The position numbers and the translations under genes are program-made. From assembly GCA_945863875.1 (NCBI GenBank), contig CAMBBS010000002.1, positions 62,001-126,000 of the forward strand: a stretch of 64,000 nt of DNA. The letters are read 5' to 3'. Shown piece by piece: positions 1 to 9,300 of the stretch; within the stretch, counting starts at the first letter, position 1; each line of letters starts with the position of its first letter. Source of the stretch: Desulfopila aestuarii DSM 18488. Its GTDB lineage: Bacteria > Desulfobacterota > Desulfobulbia > Desulfobulbales > Desulfocapsaceae. Below the pieces are notes generated by a model that saw nothing but the letters and a program-made list of their open reading frames with translations, had not been told where the DNA came from and ran no database searches.

Positions 1-2127
1 AGCGGGAATGTTTTCAACCGGCCGCTTCGGTCGATAATTGACCGCCAGCGCCAGAACCTTCTGTTTGGCATCGCCGATGAGTTTGTCGATATCCATGGTG
101 ATCGAGTCGCCGTGGCGCATATAGTCCATGCCGAAGAGTTCTGCGGCGCCCATGGACACCTTGGCCATGGCCAGCTGCTCGAAATTTTTGATGATAAACG
201 GCTGGACATCGGCTTTATTCTGCTGCGCCAGCTGGATGGCCCGCAGACTCATCTCCTTGGTGCCGCCGCCGCCTGGCAAAAGCCCCACGCCGATCTCGAC
301 CAGGCCCATATAGGTCTCGGCATAGGCGTTGATGGCATCGGAGTGCAGACAGAACTCCGCCCCGCCGCCAAGTGCCATGTTAAACGGTGCGGCAACCACC
401 GGCACCTTGGCATATTTTACCGCCATGGTCGCCTTCTGGAAGGCCCGAACGGCCATATTGATATCGTCGTAGGCGCCTTCGGCCAGTGCCACAGCCACCA
501 TCATCAGGTTGGCGCCGACCGAGAAATTGGCACCATGATTACCGATCACCAGGCCGACACCCTCTTCTTCCGCACGCTTGATGGCCTTATGGGTCATGGC
601 CAGGATGTCGCCGCTGATGGAATTCATCTTCGAGTGGAACTCAAAACCGAAGACGCCGTCGCCCAGATCGACAACCGAGCAGTTGGCGTTCTTCTCGACA
701 ACCCTGCCACCTTTTTTGAGGATCTGCAGCTGGATCTGTCCCTCTTTCACCGCGACGGGCAGGTATGCTCTGGTGGCGAGATCATAGTATTCTCTCAGCC
801 CCTTGTCATTGTACCGGTAGAATTGTTCCACACCGACGAGACTTGCCGGCACCTTGACGCCATCCTTTTCCGCCCGTTTGACAAAGGCGGGCACGCCGAT
901 CGCATCAAGCATTTCAAAGGGACCGATTTCCCAGTTAAAGCCCCAGCGCATGGCATTATCGACATTGACCACGTCGTCGGCGATCTCCGGGATGCGGTTA
1001 ACGGTGTAAATCAAGGTGTCGCGGATACTCTTCCAGGCAAACTCGGCGCCTTTATCTTTTGCGCCGACAACCATTTTTAGCTTCTGGGCCGGATCGTCAA
1101 CCTGCTTGACCATCATTACCGAGGCGAACTTCGGCTTGGCCAGAGGTTTATAGTCACCGGTTAGGTAATCGTAGTAGCAGATTTCCTTCTTGCCGGCGAC
1201 CACATCTTTTTTATAAAAACCCTGCCTGGTTTTATTGCCGAGCTGCCCGGCCTCGATCATTTTTTTCATAAAGGCGGGCAATTTGAACACCTCGCGCTCT
1301 TCATCATCGGGCAGCAGATCGTGGGAATTGTTGCCGACATGGGCCAGCGTGTCCAGACCGACCAGATCGGCGGTGCGAAAGGCCGCACTCTTTGGCCGGG
1401 CGGTGGCCGGACCGGCAACGGCATCCACCTCTTCCACGGTCATGCCCATCTCGACCATATGCTGGATACCCTTATAAATGGCATAGGTGCCGATTCTGTT
1501 AGCGATGAAATTCGTTGTATCCTTGGCGTAGACGATACCTTTGCCCAGCCTTTTGCTGATAAAATCGGCCAGCCCTTTCATGACCACCGGATCGGTTTCC
1601 CGGCAGGGAACGATCTCCATCAACCGCATATAGCGCGGCGGATTGAAAAAGTGCGTGGCGAGGAAATTTTTACGCACCTCGCCGGGCAGAACCGCCGCCA
1701 TCTCGTTCACCGAAAGGCCGCTGGTATTGGTGGTGAGAATGGCGCCTGGGGCAAGGTGCGGCACGAGTTTTTTCAGCAGATCGAGTTTGATCGGCATATA
1801 CTCGACGACGACCTCGATAATCCAGTCACAGCCGGTTAATTTTTCCAGGTCATCCTCTAAATTGCCCACCTTAATCTGTCCGGCATACTCAGTGAGATAA
1901 AAAGGAGCCGGTTTCATCTTCAGCAATCCCTGCAGGCCATTCTGGGCGATGCGGTTGCGCACGACTGGACTGGCCAGCGTTAACCCCTTTGCTGCTTCCT
2001 GCTTGTCCAATTCCTTCGGAACGATATCAAGCAAAAGAATTTCCAATCCCGCATTGGCCAGATGGGCGGCAATGGTCGCTCCCATTACTCCGGCACCAAG
2101 CACGGCTACTCGATTAATTTGCCTCAT
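1..2127 (-). CDS. 3-hydroxyacyl-CoA dehydrogenase / enoyl-CoA hydratase fusion (partial, FadN-like order)
   Basis: Fatty-acid beta-oxidation enzyme expected to hydrate enoyl-CoA and oxidise the 3-hydroxyacyl-CoA with NAD+. The first 709 codons are visible and the C-terminus lies beyond the left edge. The protein opens MRQINRVAVLGAGVMGATIA, a Rossmann GxGxxG loop at about residues 11-16. It continues with the dehydrogenase signature THFFNPPRYM and NTSGLSV, then a second dehydrogenase C-terminal-like region. A crotonase domain occupies roughly residues 500-709, with the oxyanion-hole segments FHSKMNSIS and NFSVGANLMM and the conserved MALGGGAEFCLH. The dehydrogenase-then-hydratase order is that of FadN rather than E. 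coli FadB. The gene starts 12 bp after the acyl-CoA ligase stop and is probably co-transcribed with it. I read it directly from the minus strand. Confidence 0.93.
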   Translation of the reverse strand, partial: MRQINRVAVLGAGVMGATIAAHLANAGLEILLLDIVPKELDKQEAAKGLTLASPVVRNRIAQNGLQGLLKMKPAPFYLTEYAGQIKVGNLEDDLEKLTGCDWIIEVVVEYMPIKLDLLKKLVPHLAPGAILTTNTSGLSVNEMAAVLPGEVRKNFLATHFFNPPRYMRLMEIVPCRETDPVVMKGLADFISKRLGKGIVYAKDTTNFIANRIGTYAIYKGIQHMVEMGMTVEEVDAVAGPATARPKSAAFRTADLVGLDTLAHVGNNSHDLLPDDEEREVFKLPAFMKKMIEAGQLGNKTRQGFYKKDVVAGKKEICYYDYLTGDYKPLAKPKFASVMMVKQVDDPAQKLKMVVGAKDKGAEFAWKSIRDTLIYTVNRIPEIADDVVNVDNAMRWGFNWEIGPFEMLDAIGVPAFVKRAEKDGVKVPASLVGVEQFYRYNDKGLREYYDLATRAYLPVAVKEGQIQLQILKKGGRVVEKNANCSVVDLGDGVFGFEFHSKMNSISGDILAMTHKAIKRAEEEGVGLVIGNHGANFSVGANLMMVAVALAEGAYDDINMAVRAFQKATMAVKYAKVPVVAAPFNMALGGGAEFCLHSDAINAYAETYMGLVEIGVGLLPGGGGTKEMSLRAIQLAQQNKADVQPFIIKNFEQLAMAKVSMGAAELFGMDYMRHGDSITMDIDKLIGDAKQKVLALAVNYRPKRPVENIPA

Positions 2128-2139
2128 GTTGTCTCTCCA

Positions 2140-3981
2140 TTAATTTTTTTCTTGGTGGGTAATAACCCCATTGCCTTTCGATACATAGAGATCCTCGATA
2201 ATATCCTGGTATTTTTCGAGGATAAACTTGCGTTTCAGTTTCAGGGTGGGAGTAAGTTCTCCGCCTTCGATGGAGAAATCACTCGGCACGACGGCGAAAT
2301 ATTTTATCGTCTTGTAAGGCGGATAGTTCTTGTTCAGCTCTTTGATGCGGCTGGCGTACAGCCCCTTCACCCTGGCGTTGAGAACCAGCTCGTTGATATC
2401 GATGTAGCTGATTTTTTCTTCCTGGGCAAAATCAATTAGACTGTCGATATTGGGCGTGATAACCGCCACCAGATAGGGTTTACGATCGCCAAAAACGATG
2501 GCCTGGGAGATGTACTTGTCGAGCTTGAGTTCATTTTCAATCGGCTGGGGGGCGATGTTTTTCCCGCCGGCGGTGACAATCAGCTCTTTTTTACGATCGA
2601 CGATATAGACAAAACCCTGCTCATCTATTTCGGCAATATCGCCGGTTTTGAACCAGCCGTCCTCAAAGGTCTCCATGGTTGCTTCGTCGTTATTATAATA
2701 GCCGAGCATCACCTGTGGTCCCTTGACCAGCAGCTCACCGTCCGGTGCCAGTTTGAGCTCGGTTTCCCGCAGGGCCTTGCCAACGGAATCAAAGCGGATC
2801 ATGCCGACGCCGCTGATGGCCACCCCGGGGCTGGTCTCGGTCAGACCGTAGCCATTAAAGACCGGCAGGCCGATGATCCACATGAATTCATTGATGGTTT
2901 TGTCCAGCGGCGCGCCGCCGCAGAGGAAATAGGTCAGCCTGCCGCCGAATCTGGCGCGGATTTTATTGAAGACCAGCTTGTCGTACAGTTTGTATTTCAA
3001 GCTCAGCAGCCCGAGCGGCTCGTTGGTGACATACTTTTTATTGACATACTCCCGACCGACCTCAATTGCCTGATGAAATATTTTTTGGCGCAAGGGAGGC
3101 ATCTTATTGACACTTTCATGTACCTTGGAATAGATTTTTTCAAACAACCTCGGCACACTGACCATCGTCGTCGGGCGAACTTCCAGCATGTTCTCCATGA
3201 CCGCCGCGGCATTTTCGGCAAAAGCGATATGGTTGCCATTCATCAGGGTGACGTAATACCCGGCGGTCCTCTCCAGCACATGGCTGAGCGGCAGAAAACT
3301 GAGGGTGGTCTCATCTCTCTGAGGCATCCCAAGCTGCTCCAGGCCATACTCGGCATTGATCATAATATTGCGCTGGCTGAGCAGCACCCCCTTCGGCACC
3401 CCTGTCGTTCCCGAGGTGTAGATGACGGTGATAATGTCATCGTGCGTTATCTTATCGATCTGCTCCTCGATCTGGCGTGTCTCCTCCTCGGTCAAAGGGG
3501 TATCGACTTCGGACAGCTGATCCTGGCTCGATACGGGGAAGGAGCGGTGCCCCATGAAACGTTCATAGGAAAAAACCTGTTCCAGATGCGGCAGCTGATC
3601 CTTTATGGCATAGAGCTTTTCATACTGGCCTTTGGTGGAGCAAAAAACTATTTTTGCCTCACAGTGATTGAGGATATACGCCGCCTGCTTCCCGGTGTTG
3701 GTGGCATAGATCGGCACGGTGATGCCGCCGGCGCTCTGAATGCCGAAATCGGATATTGCCCATCCCAGTCGATTCTCTGAAAAAATCGCCACCTTGTCGC
3801 CAGGCACCATCCCGACTTTTCTCAATCCCCGGGCCAGCATAAGAACCCTCTCGTAGAACTCCTCGTAGGTCAGGGACAGGTAAACCCCCTTTTTTTTGTA
3901 ACTGATCGCGGTCTTTTTGCTGTACTTGCGGGCATTATCTTTGAGTACTGCCGGGATCGACTGATATGACATGATGTTCAT
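2140..3981 (-). CDS. Long-chain acyl-CoA synthetase (AMP-forming)
   Basis: Activates fatty acids to acyl-CoA through an acyl-adenylate, feeding the beta-oxidation gene just downstream. About 613 aa, typical of the FAA1-like long-chain ligases. ANL-superfamily motifs are intact: the phosphate loop YTSGTTGVPKG, the adenine motif YGLTETSPG, the hinge region GWFKTGDIAEID, and the late motif DRKKELIVTAGGKNIAP with the catalytic lysine region. I chose the ATG at 3981 (MNIMSYQSIP) because a GGGGAG Shine-Dalgarno lies about 10 bp upstream. The frame remains open 13 codons further up without a comparable site. Two inverted repeats in the promoter suggest control by a dimeric repressor. Confidence 0.93.
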   Translation of the reverse strand: MNIMSYQSIPAVLKDNARKYSKKTAISYKKKGVYLSLTYEEFYERVLMLARGLRKVGMVPGDKVAIFSENRLGWAISDFGIQSAGGITVPIYATNTGKQAAYILNHCEAKIVFCSTKGQYEKLYAIKDQLPHLEQVFSYERFMGHRSFPVSSQDQLSEVDTPLTEEETRQIEEQIDKITHDDIITVIYTSGTTGVPKGVLLSQRNIMINAEYGLEQLGMPQRDETTLSFLPLSHVLERTAGYYVTLMNGNHIAFAENAAAVMENMLEVRPTTMVSVPRLFEKIYSKVHESVNKMPPLRQKIFHQAIEVGREYVNKKYVTNEPLGLLSLKYKLYDKLVFNKIRARFGGRLTYFLCGGAPLDKTINEFMWIIGLPVFNGYGLTETSPGVAISGVGMIRFDSVGKALRETELKLAPDGELLVKGPQVMLGYYNNDEATMETFEDGWFKTGDIAEIDEQGFVYIVDRKKELIVTAGGKNIAPQPIENELKLDKYISQAIVFGDRKPYLVAVITPNIDSLIDFAQEEKISYIDINELVLNARVKGLYASRIKELNKNYPPYKTIKYFAVVPSDFSIEGGELTPTLKLKRKFILEKYQDIIEDLYVSKGNGVITHQEKN

Positions 3982-4026
3982 ACTTTTCTTTCTCCCCAAG
4001 AACTGTTCACGCTGACACATCGCCTA

Positions 4027-4079
4027 TAACGTTTACGTTAAATAACCCTACACTGCCATGTATAACGTACCTTAACGTT
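4027..4079. promoter_or_regulatory. Tandem inverted repeats upstream of the acyl-CoA ligase (candidate operators)
   Basis: TAACGTTTACGTTA at 4027-4040 is a perfect 6-2-6 inverted repeat. A second imperfectly related palindrome, AACGTACCTTAACGTT, lies at 4064-4079 with 5-bp arms. Both contain the AACGT/ACGTT half-site and lie 46-98 bp upstream of the ligase start, where TetR-family fatty-acid regulators often bind. No regulator gene is in the window, so the binding protein is unknown. Confidence 0.45.
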
Positions 4080-4315
4080 TAAGTCAACATCAAATCAAGC
4101 CATTCTTTCTATCAATCATCCTGTTAAGGAAAGGGGCCGAATGAAAAACATAATCACAACGCACGTGATCCTTTGCATATTATAACAACGTGTTACGAAA
4201 AAAACAGCTTCACGGATTTTTTTGCTGCGCTCCGCTGTACATTCGCCTGACCGGTTTTAATACGCATTGAGGAACAATCGATCTTTTACGTAAAGATGTT
4301 TGCTGTACTGGATGG

Positions 4316-4418
4316 GATCAGAGGGAGCCGAAGGTTTGCGCCTGGGCAATGGTGCCACTGAGACGCGGGGAATCGCTTGCCCGATGCGGTAATTCCTGGA
4401 TCCCATGCGCCGCATCGG
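4316..4418. repeat. Left copy of an imperfect direct repeat with a REP-like stem
   Basis: The segment beginning CAGAGGGAGCCGAAGG and ending CGCCTGGGCAA recurs on the other side of the DUF423 gene at 4963-5008. It is followed by a 10-bp inverted repeat, CCCGATGCGG at 4380 and CCGCATCGGG at 4409. The rest of the 3982-4502 gap holds the operators described above and no gene that I can see. Confidence 0.5.
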
Positions 4419-4502
4419 GTACTCTTACCGGATGCAGTGCATGGGTATCGCCCTGGGCTGACGCGGGTAGCAGAAGATCAGAAGAAAAGACAAAGGAAGA
4501 CA

Positions 4503-4889
4503 ATGACACATCTTTTTATCGCCATAGGTTCGACACTGGCGCTAGTCGGGGTCCTGGCCAGATCGCTCAGTGCCCACGCCCTGCTGCAGCTACTGGAACA
4601 GCGGGGCAAGCTGGACAATTTCAACCTCGCCGCCGATTATCTGCTGTTCCACGGTCTGGCGCTGGTCGGGGTCGCCATCCTCTGCCGGCTTTTTCCAGAG
4701 GCGGCCTACCACCGGGCCGGCTGGGCTTTTGTGCTCGGCTCCCTCCTTTTTCAGGGGACGGTTCTGATAAAAAGCTTTGTCTCCATCCAGCCGTTGGGCT
4801 TTCTCACCCCGCTCGGCGGATTTGTTTTGATGTTGGGCTGGGGATTACTGCTGGGTGCCGCGCTGCAGGGATATCGTACGGAGGGGTAG
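4503..4889 (+). CDS. DUF423 small integral membrane protein
   Basis: About 128 aa with four predicted transmembrane helices, and the DUF423 (YgdD-like) layout. An N-terminal helix (THLFIAIGSTLALVGVLARS) is followed by an ALLQLLEQRGKLDNF linker, a second helix in YLLFHGLALVGVAILC, and two more helices containing GSLLFQGTVLI and TPLGGFVLMLGWGLLLGAAL. The start at MTHLFIAIG follows AAGGAAG. A longer open frame upstream runs through repeat DNA and is not credible as protein. The function of the family is unknown. The gene stands alone on the plus strand between two copies of an imperfect repeat, with minus-strand genes on both sides. Confidence 0.85.
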   Translation: MTHLFIAIGSTLALVGVLARSLSAHALLQLLEQRGKLDNFNLAADYLLFHGLALVGVAILCRLFPEAAYHRAGWAFVLGSLLFQGTVLIKSFVSIQPLGFLTPLGGFVLMLGWGLLLGAALQGYRTEG

Positions 4890-4962
4890 TCGGTTCCGGA
4901 TCGGGCCCGAAATGACGGTATTCGAATCAGAACGACACAAGGGACTGGTAGCCGCTCTCCTT

Positions 4963-5060
4963 GATCGGGTCAGAGGGGAGCCGGAAGATTCCCGCCTGGG
5001 CAACTGGGTCCCATGCACCGGCCCAGCCTTTCTGGTACCCATGCGGCGCATGGGTACCAG
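4963..5060. repeat. Right copy of the direct repeat with a near-perfect palindrome
   Basis: CAGAGGGGAGCCGGAAG...CGCCTGGGCAA repeats the element at 4316. It is followed by a 14-1-14 perfect inverted repeat at 5032-5060 (arm CTGGTACCCATGCG). The stem resembles REP palindromes, and the location between convergent genes is typical of them. Confidence 0.55.
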
Positions 5061-5078
5061 GGTGATCCAGACACAGAT

Positions 5079-7706
5079 CTACTGAACCACCGTATCCTCA
5101 GCCCCAACCGTCTCGGGATCTGCGATAATAGTCTCGATAAGCTTGGCCGGCAGCGGCGCAAAGGCGCTGATAATTGACACTATGACCGCAGCCAGATAGG
5201 GAATCGACTGGACGAGAAGAACAATGACCCACACCAGGACATCCGGGGTGTCGGAACCTTCTTGCATCATAATTCCGTGCACCGCCAGGAGAAGGGCCAG
5301 CCCGATCAACCCCTCTTCCCTGGCTGACTGCAACGCATGCCAGAATTTTCTTCCCTTGACTATTTTCGGTGTCCTGAAAAAGGGCAGGCTATTCGTCACA
5401 AGACCGTACATTATCGCCTTGGCAATGGTATGGGACAGGGCCAGACCCGCCAGGGCGGAGGCCACCGTCTGGGTCACCGTTGCCTTCACCCGGCTCCGGT
5501 AGAGGTAGAACATCTTGGCCATCTTGAAGACAAAAAACGACAGAGGCACGGAAGACAATATGATCAACGGCGGATCGAACCTGGCCGGATAATGGATCAT
5601 AGCCATCGACCAGACCAGGGCCGCCAGGGTAAAAGTAAAATTGATACTGTCGGCCAGCCACGGCAGCCAGCCGGCAACAAAATGATAGCGCTGGCCAACG
5701 GTCAGCCGGCTGCGGCCGCCTCGCCGCAGCGTCTGACCATGTTGGCGCATGATCTGCATTGCCCCGTAGGCCCAGCGATAGCGCTGTTTCTTGAAATCGT
5801 TGAAGGTGTCGGGCATCACTCCCCGGCCGTAGCTTTTGGCCACATACAGGGCCTCGTATCCCTTCTCGAAGATTTTCAGCCCCAGTTCCGCGTCTTCGGT
5901 AATGCACCATTCCGCCCAGCCGCCCACTTCTTCGAGAACGGATTTTCGCACCATTGTCATGGTGCCGTGCTGAATAATGGCATTGCGCTCATTGCGGGTG
6001 ACCATGCCGATATAGAAAAAGCCGCGATATTCCGCATAGCACATGGCCTTGAACAGGTTTTCATTGTCATCCCGGTAGTCCTGCGGCGCCTGGACAATAG
6101 CCACGGACGGCCTGGTAAACTGCGGCACGAGATCGCGCAGCCAGTTTGAGGTTACAGCATAATCGCTGTCGATGACCGCGATCACCTCGGCCTCCGGCGA
6201 TGTTTTTGCCAGGCTGTAGTTGAGGGCCCCGGCCTTGAATCCTGCCAGCTGATCTTCGTGAAAAAAATGAAAGCACGAGCCAAGGGCCTCGCAGTGTGCC
6301 TGCACCGGCCGCCAAACCTCGGGATCCTTGGTATTATTATCCATGACAATGACTTCAAAGCGAGGATAATCAAGGGCGGCCAGGGCGTTCAATGTTTCGA
6401 TCATCATGTCCGGCGGCTCGTTATAGGCAGGGACATGCACCGACACCATGGGCAACTGGTCGTCCGGTACCTCGATAGGCGCATAGGCGCGTCTGCCCCC
6501 TTTCGACCAGATCGCCTCGGCCCATTCATGGGCTTCGGTCAGCAGCACTATGGCCACCCCGATCAGGCCGAACAGCATAAGAAAACCGACAGCCAACGCC
6601 GGCACCGTCAGATACTGCCGGGAATAACTATAAATTATCCACACCGCCCCGGTAGCCGCGACAAAGGCGATGGAGGCCAGAAAACCGCGGCCGCTTTTTT
6701 TCAGGGTCCTGCTGTCAATGAGCAGCAGTGCAAAGGTGATGAGCGCAATGATGATGGAACTACCGGCCAGAATACGCCATTCCGGCACTTCGACGATGGG
6801 AGACGTAAACGGAAATTTTGCTTTGCGTTCAACGTCATACACGCCCCAGTAGGCGCCAACCGCACCCTCGTTCGTCCTTTTCCAGGGTTGATCAAAGGCC
6901 TCCATGACATAATAGATATATCCGAGCTTTTCTGCCTCGGTGATAAAGCGCCGCAGAAAGGTCGCCTCATTGGCGAGGGAGGCGACGGCCTGACGCCGTA
7001 CCCTGCCGTTACTCGGCCAGCCGACCTCGGCAATGACCACCGGGGTAGTTGGAAACGCACTCTCCAGCATAGCCATATGTTCTATGATAAAATCGACCGC
7101 CTTATCCACATCGATACCCTCCCAGTAGGGCAGCATATGGGTGCCGATGAAATCGACATGCTCGACAAGTTCCGGGTTTTTGATCCAGATGTGCCAAGGC
7201 TCCGCCGTACTGACAGGTACATCCACCGCTTTTCTTACCTTATCAAGGTAAACGGCAAGCTGTTTCACCGTGATATCATTACGCAGTATGACCTCGTTGC
7301 CGACAATGACCCTGATGACATTGCGATAATTTTCCCGGGCCAGGCGGATGACCGTTTCTATCTGCTCGTCATTCTGCTGCAGATCCTTACTGAGCCAGGC
7401 GCCCAAAGTTACATTTAAGCCGTGCTTTCGAGCGAGAGCCGGTATTTTGGCCTGGACACCTTCAACCGTATAGGTTCGTATGGCGTTGGTGGTGTTCGCG
7501 AGAAGCTGCAGATCCGCTTCGATCTCTTCCTCGGTGGGCTGCTTTTTTTTCTTTGTCGGGTCATTCCAGGCCTGCATCGGAGAAAAGGAAAAGCCCTGGA
7601 TGCGGCTCGGCCAGGGCGGCTCGGTCTCGGGCCGGTTTAACAGGGCCCAGAAGCTGATGGAGACGACGGCAATGGCTATGCCGATAAGGATATTTGCTCT
7701 GGTCAT
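5079..7706 (-). CDS. GH17 glucanase-like domain fused to a GT2 processive glycosyltransferase (NdvB-like)
   Basis: Large inner-membrane enzyme, about 875 aa, probably making or remodelling a beta-glucan. An N-terminal membrane anchor is followed by a periplasmic GH17 domain (about residues 30-310). That domain keeps both catalytic glutamates, in IVGNEV (acid/base) and VIAEVGWPSNG (nucleophile signature). Two membrane helices follow, then a cytoplasmic GT2 domain with VIDSDY (DxD), CITEDAELGL (TED) and KKQRYRW (QxxRW), and several C-terminal helices. This is the architecture of Pseudomonas/rhizobial NdvB-type beta-1,3-glucan synthases. The start is uncertain: ATG at 7706 opens directly into the anchor, while a GTG at 7763 adds 19 residues. 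Neither has a clear Shine-Dalgarno site. It borders the exopolysaccharide locus. Confidence 0.88.
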   Translation of the reverse strand: MTRANILIGIAIAVVSISFWALLNRPETEPPWPSRIQGFSFSPMQAWNDPTKKKKQPTEEEIEADLQLLANTTNAIRTYTVEGVQAKIPALARKHGLNVTLGAWLSKDLQQNDEQIETVIRLARENYRNVIRVIVGNEVILRNDITVKQLAVYLDKVRKAVDVPVSTAEPWHIWIKNPELVEHVDFIGTHMLPYWEGIDVDKAVDFIIEHMAMLESAFPTTPVVIAEVGWPSNGRVRRQAVASLANEATFLRRFITEAEKLGYIYYVMEAFDQPWKRTNEGAVGAYWGVYDVERKAKFPFTSPIVEVPEWRILAGSSIIIALITFALLLIDSRTLKKSGRGFLASIAFVAATGAVWIIYSYSRQYLTVPALAVGFLMLFGLIGVAIVLLTEAHEWAEAIWSKGGRRAYAPIEVPDDQLPMVSVHVPAYNEPPDMMIETLNALAALDYPRFEVIVMDNNTKDPEVWRPVQAHCEALGSCFHFFHEDQLAGFKAGALNYSLAKTSPEAEVIAVIDSDYAVTSNWLRDLVPQFTRPSVAIVQAPQDYRDDNENLFKAMCYAEYRGFFYIGMVTRNERNAIIQHGTMTMVRKSVLEEVGGWAEWCITEDAELGLKIFEKGYEALYVAKSYGRGVMPDTFNDFKKQRYRWAYGAMQIMRQHGQTLRRGGRSRLTVGQRYHFVAGWLPWLADSINFTFTLAALVWSMAMIHYPARFDPPLIILSSVPLSFFVFKMAKMFYLYRSRVKATVTQTVASALAGLALSHTIAKAIMYGLVTNSLPFFRTPKIVKGRKFWHALQSAREEGLIGLALLLAVHGIMMQEGSDTPDVLVWVIVLLVQSIPYLAAVIVSIISAFAPLPAKLIETIIADPETVGAEDTVVQ

Positions 7707-7954
7707 AAGTTTTTGATTGTAGTCATGTTGGGAGAGGGCAAAATGCGGATTTGAAAAGAGCACATGATAATCAATATAAGAAAAATCTGCTGCAACAGAA
7801 TATCCTCACTTGCAATTTCTTCATTTTTCACGATATCCTTAACAAGTGCGTGTCCATGGCTGATGATGTTCGAAGTCTGCGCTTACCTGTTATAAGAAAA
7901 AATCTACCAGTCTGTCTGAGCCATCAATCTTAACAACCTGAAAACTGATCTGCC

Positions 7955-8689
7955 ATGAAGTATCTTGCTACAATACTTATCATTATCTGCACCGCGACCC
8001 TGCTCACGCTCTATTTCGTCTGGCCGGATAAACCGATGGATGCGACTAATATTGCCGTCACCGTCAACGGGCACAGGCTGGCAAAGACGACAATCGCCGC
8101 CGAAGGGGCACGAGTCGGCTATCACAGCGAAGACCATGCGGCGCTTCTCGACTCGGCCATAACCCGCGAATTACTCATCCAGGAAGCCCAGCGTCTCAAG
8201 CTGGACAAGGAAGAAAGTTTTCGCGTATCACTGAAGACATTTTATGAAGAGTCACTGATCAAAACACTCATGGACCGCCAGTATACCTTGCCGAAAATTG
8301 CCATCAGTGACACGGAGATCGACGCCTATCTCGCCCTGTTCGGCAAGATGGTTACCTTCACCCGGCTGCCGGTAACCGCCACACCTTCGCCGGTTCCTGC
8401 CTCGGATCAAGGCCCGCAGAACGAGGTACTTTTTGACGATCTGGCCGAACCGCTGAAATTTCTCCTTTCCAGCCTCAAACCCGGCGAGTATGCAATGAAG
8501 TTTGACACCGGCAGTGAACAGTATGCCATCAGGCTGGATGCGGTCACCCCGTCCCCTGCCCTGAGGCCCAGCGTACCGGAACGTGAACACGTCCGGCAGC
8601 TGCTGGCCGACTATAAGCGTCAGCAGCAGATCGCCAACTGGCTCAATGAGCTGCGCAACAATGCTTCAATCACCATTCACAACGGATAG
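7955..8689 (+). CDS. SurA/PpiC-like periplasmic chaperone (EpsD-like), membrane anchored
   Basis: About 244 aa. An N-terminal hydrophobic segment (LATILIIICTATLLTLYFVW) is a signal anchor. A SurA_N-like region follows: AVTVNGHRLAKTTI, DSAITRELLIQEAQRLKL and later KTFYEESLIKTLMDRQ. The C-terminal half (from about residue 115) resembles a divergent PpiC parvulin fold and ends in a helix. Such proteins act as folding helpers in polysaccharide export loci; that role here is inferred from position next to the wzy/wzc/wza run. It starts an operon of three plus-strand genes with an 8-bp gap to the next gene. Confidence 0.65.
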   Translation: MKYLATILIIICTATLLTLYFVWPDKPMDATNIAVTVNGHRLAKTTIAAEGARVGYHSEDHAALLDSAITRELLIQEAQRLKLDKEESFRVSLKTFYEESLIKTLMDRQYTLPKIAISDTEIDAYLALFGKMVTFTRLPVTATPSPVPASDQGPQNEVLFDDLAEPLKFLLSSLKPGEYAMKFDTGSEQYAIRLDAVTPSPALRPSVPEREHVRQLLADYKRQQQIANWLNELRNNASITIHNG

Positions 8690-8697
8690 AAAATCTT

Positions 8698-9300
8698 ATG
8701 GAAAAGAGGGTTAAACGCAGAAAATTTTTTATCAAAAAGGACTTTCAGGGCAAACTGATCCTTGGCTGTTTCCTCTTTGTAACCGGTGGCGGGCTGCTGT
8801 TTAATGTGGTGCTTGGACTGCTCTCGGCGGATACCCTGACGATTTCCTACGTCAACCAGGAACTCCAGCTGGGCCAGACGCCATTCATGCTGCTCAAACA
8901 GGTGCTGACGGCCAACTGGTTACTGATCATCGTCGGCGGCGGCCTTGTCATGCTGGCCTCTCTTCTTCTCTCGCACCGGATCGCCGGGCCGTTGTACCGC
9001 TTTGAAACGACCCTGGACAAAATGAAGGAGGGGTGCCTGACCACGAGCATCCAGTTGCGCGATAAAGACCAAGGAAAAGACCTGGCACAAAAGATCAATG
9101 AATTCAACGACCAGCTTTCACAGTCATTTTGTGCTATCAGCCACAACTCCAAAGCTCTCGAAGCCCTGATTGAACAGGCATCGACACTTGCTCTACCCGA
9201 AAAGGAAAAAGAACAGCTGGGCAGCCTGTGCTGGGCCATGCGGGAACACAACCGTAAGATAGGTGGCAACTGTCGTTATTTCTGTTCCAGGGATGAATAG
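8698..9300 (+). CDS. Two-helix membrane protein with HAMP domain and no output domain
   Basis: About 200 aa. TM1 is at about residues 20-42 and TM2 at about 76-96. A HAMP-like segment follows (SHRIAGPLYRFETTLDKMKEG), then a coiled-coil tail (FNDQLSQSFCAISHNSKALEALIEQ). The short extracytoplasmic loop of about 30 residues offers little sensor domain. No kinase, cyclase or methyl-accepting module follows, so it may be a stand-alone signalling or scaffold protein. It lies between a chaperone-like gene and a secreted HEXXH protein gene; its stop overlaps the next start by 8 bp, so the two are probably translationally coupled. Confidence 0.7.
   Translation: MEKRVKRRKFFIKKDFQGKLILGCFLFVTGGGLLFNVVLGLLSADTLTISYVNQELQLGQTPFMLLKQVLTANWLLIIVGGGLVMLASLLLSHRIAGPLYRFETTLDKMKEGCLTTSIQLRDKDQGKDLAQKINEFNDQLSQSFCAISHNSKALEALIEQASTLALPEKEKEQLGSLCWAMREHNRKIGGNCRYFCSRDE

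Noticed and set aside
112-2439. Long plus-strand frames over the fatty-acid genes
   Set aside because: They are shadows of the minus-strand dehydrogenase/hydratase and ligase, which carry clear motifs.
4377-4502. A 42-residue N-terminal extension of the DUF423 protein
   Set aside because: The extension runs through the direct repeat and palindrome; the family starts at the internal ATG that has a ribosome-binding site.
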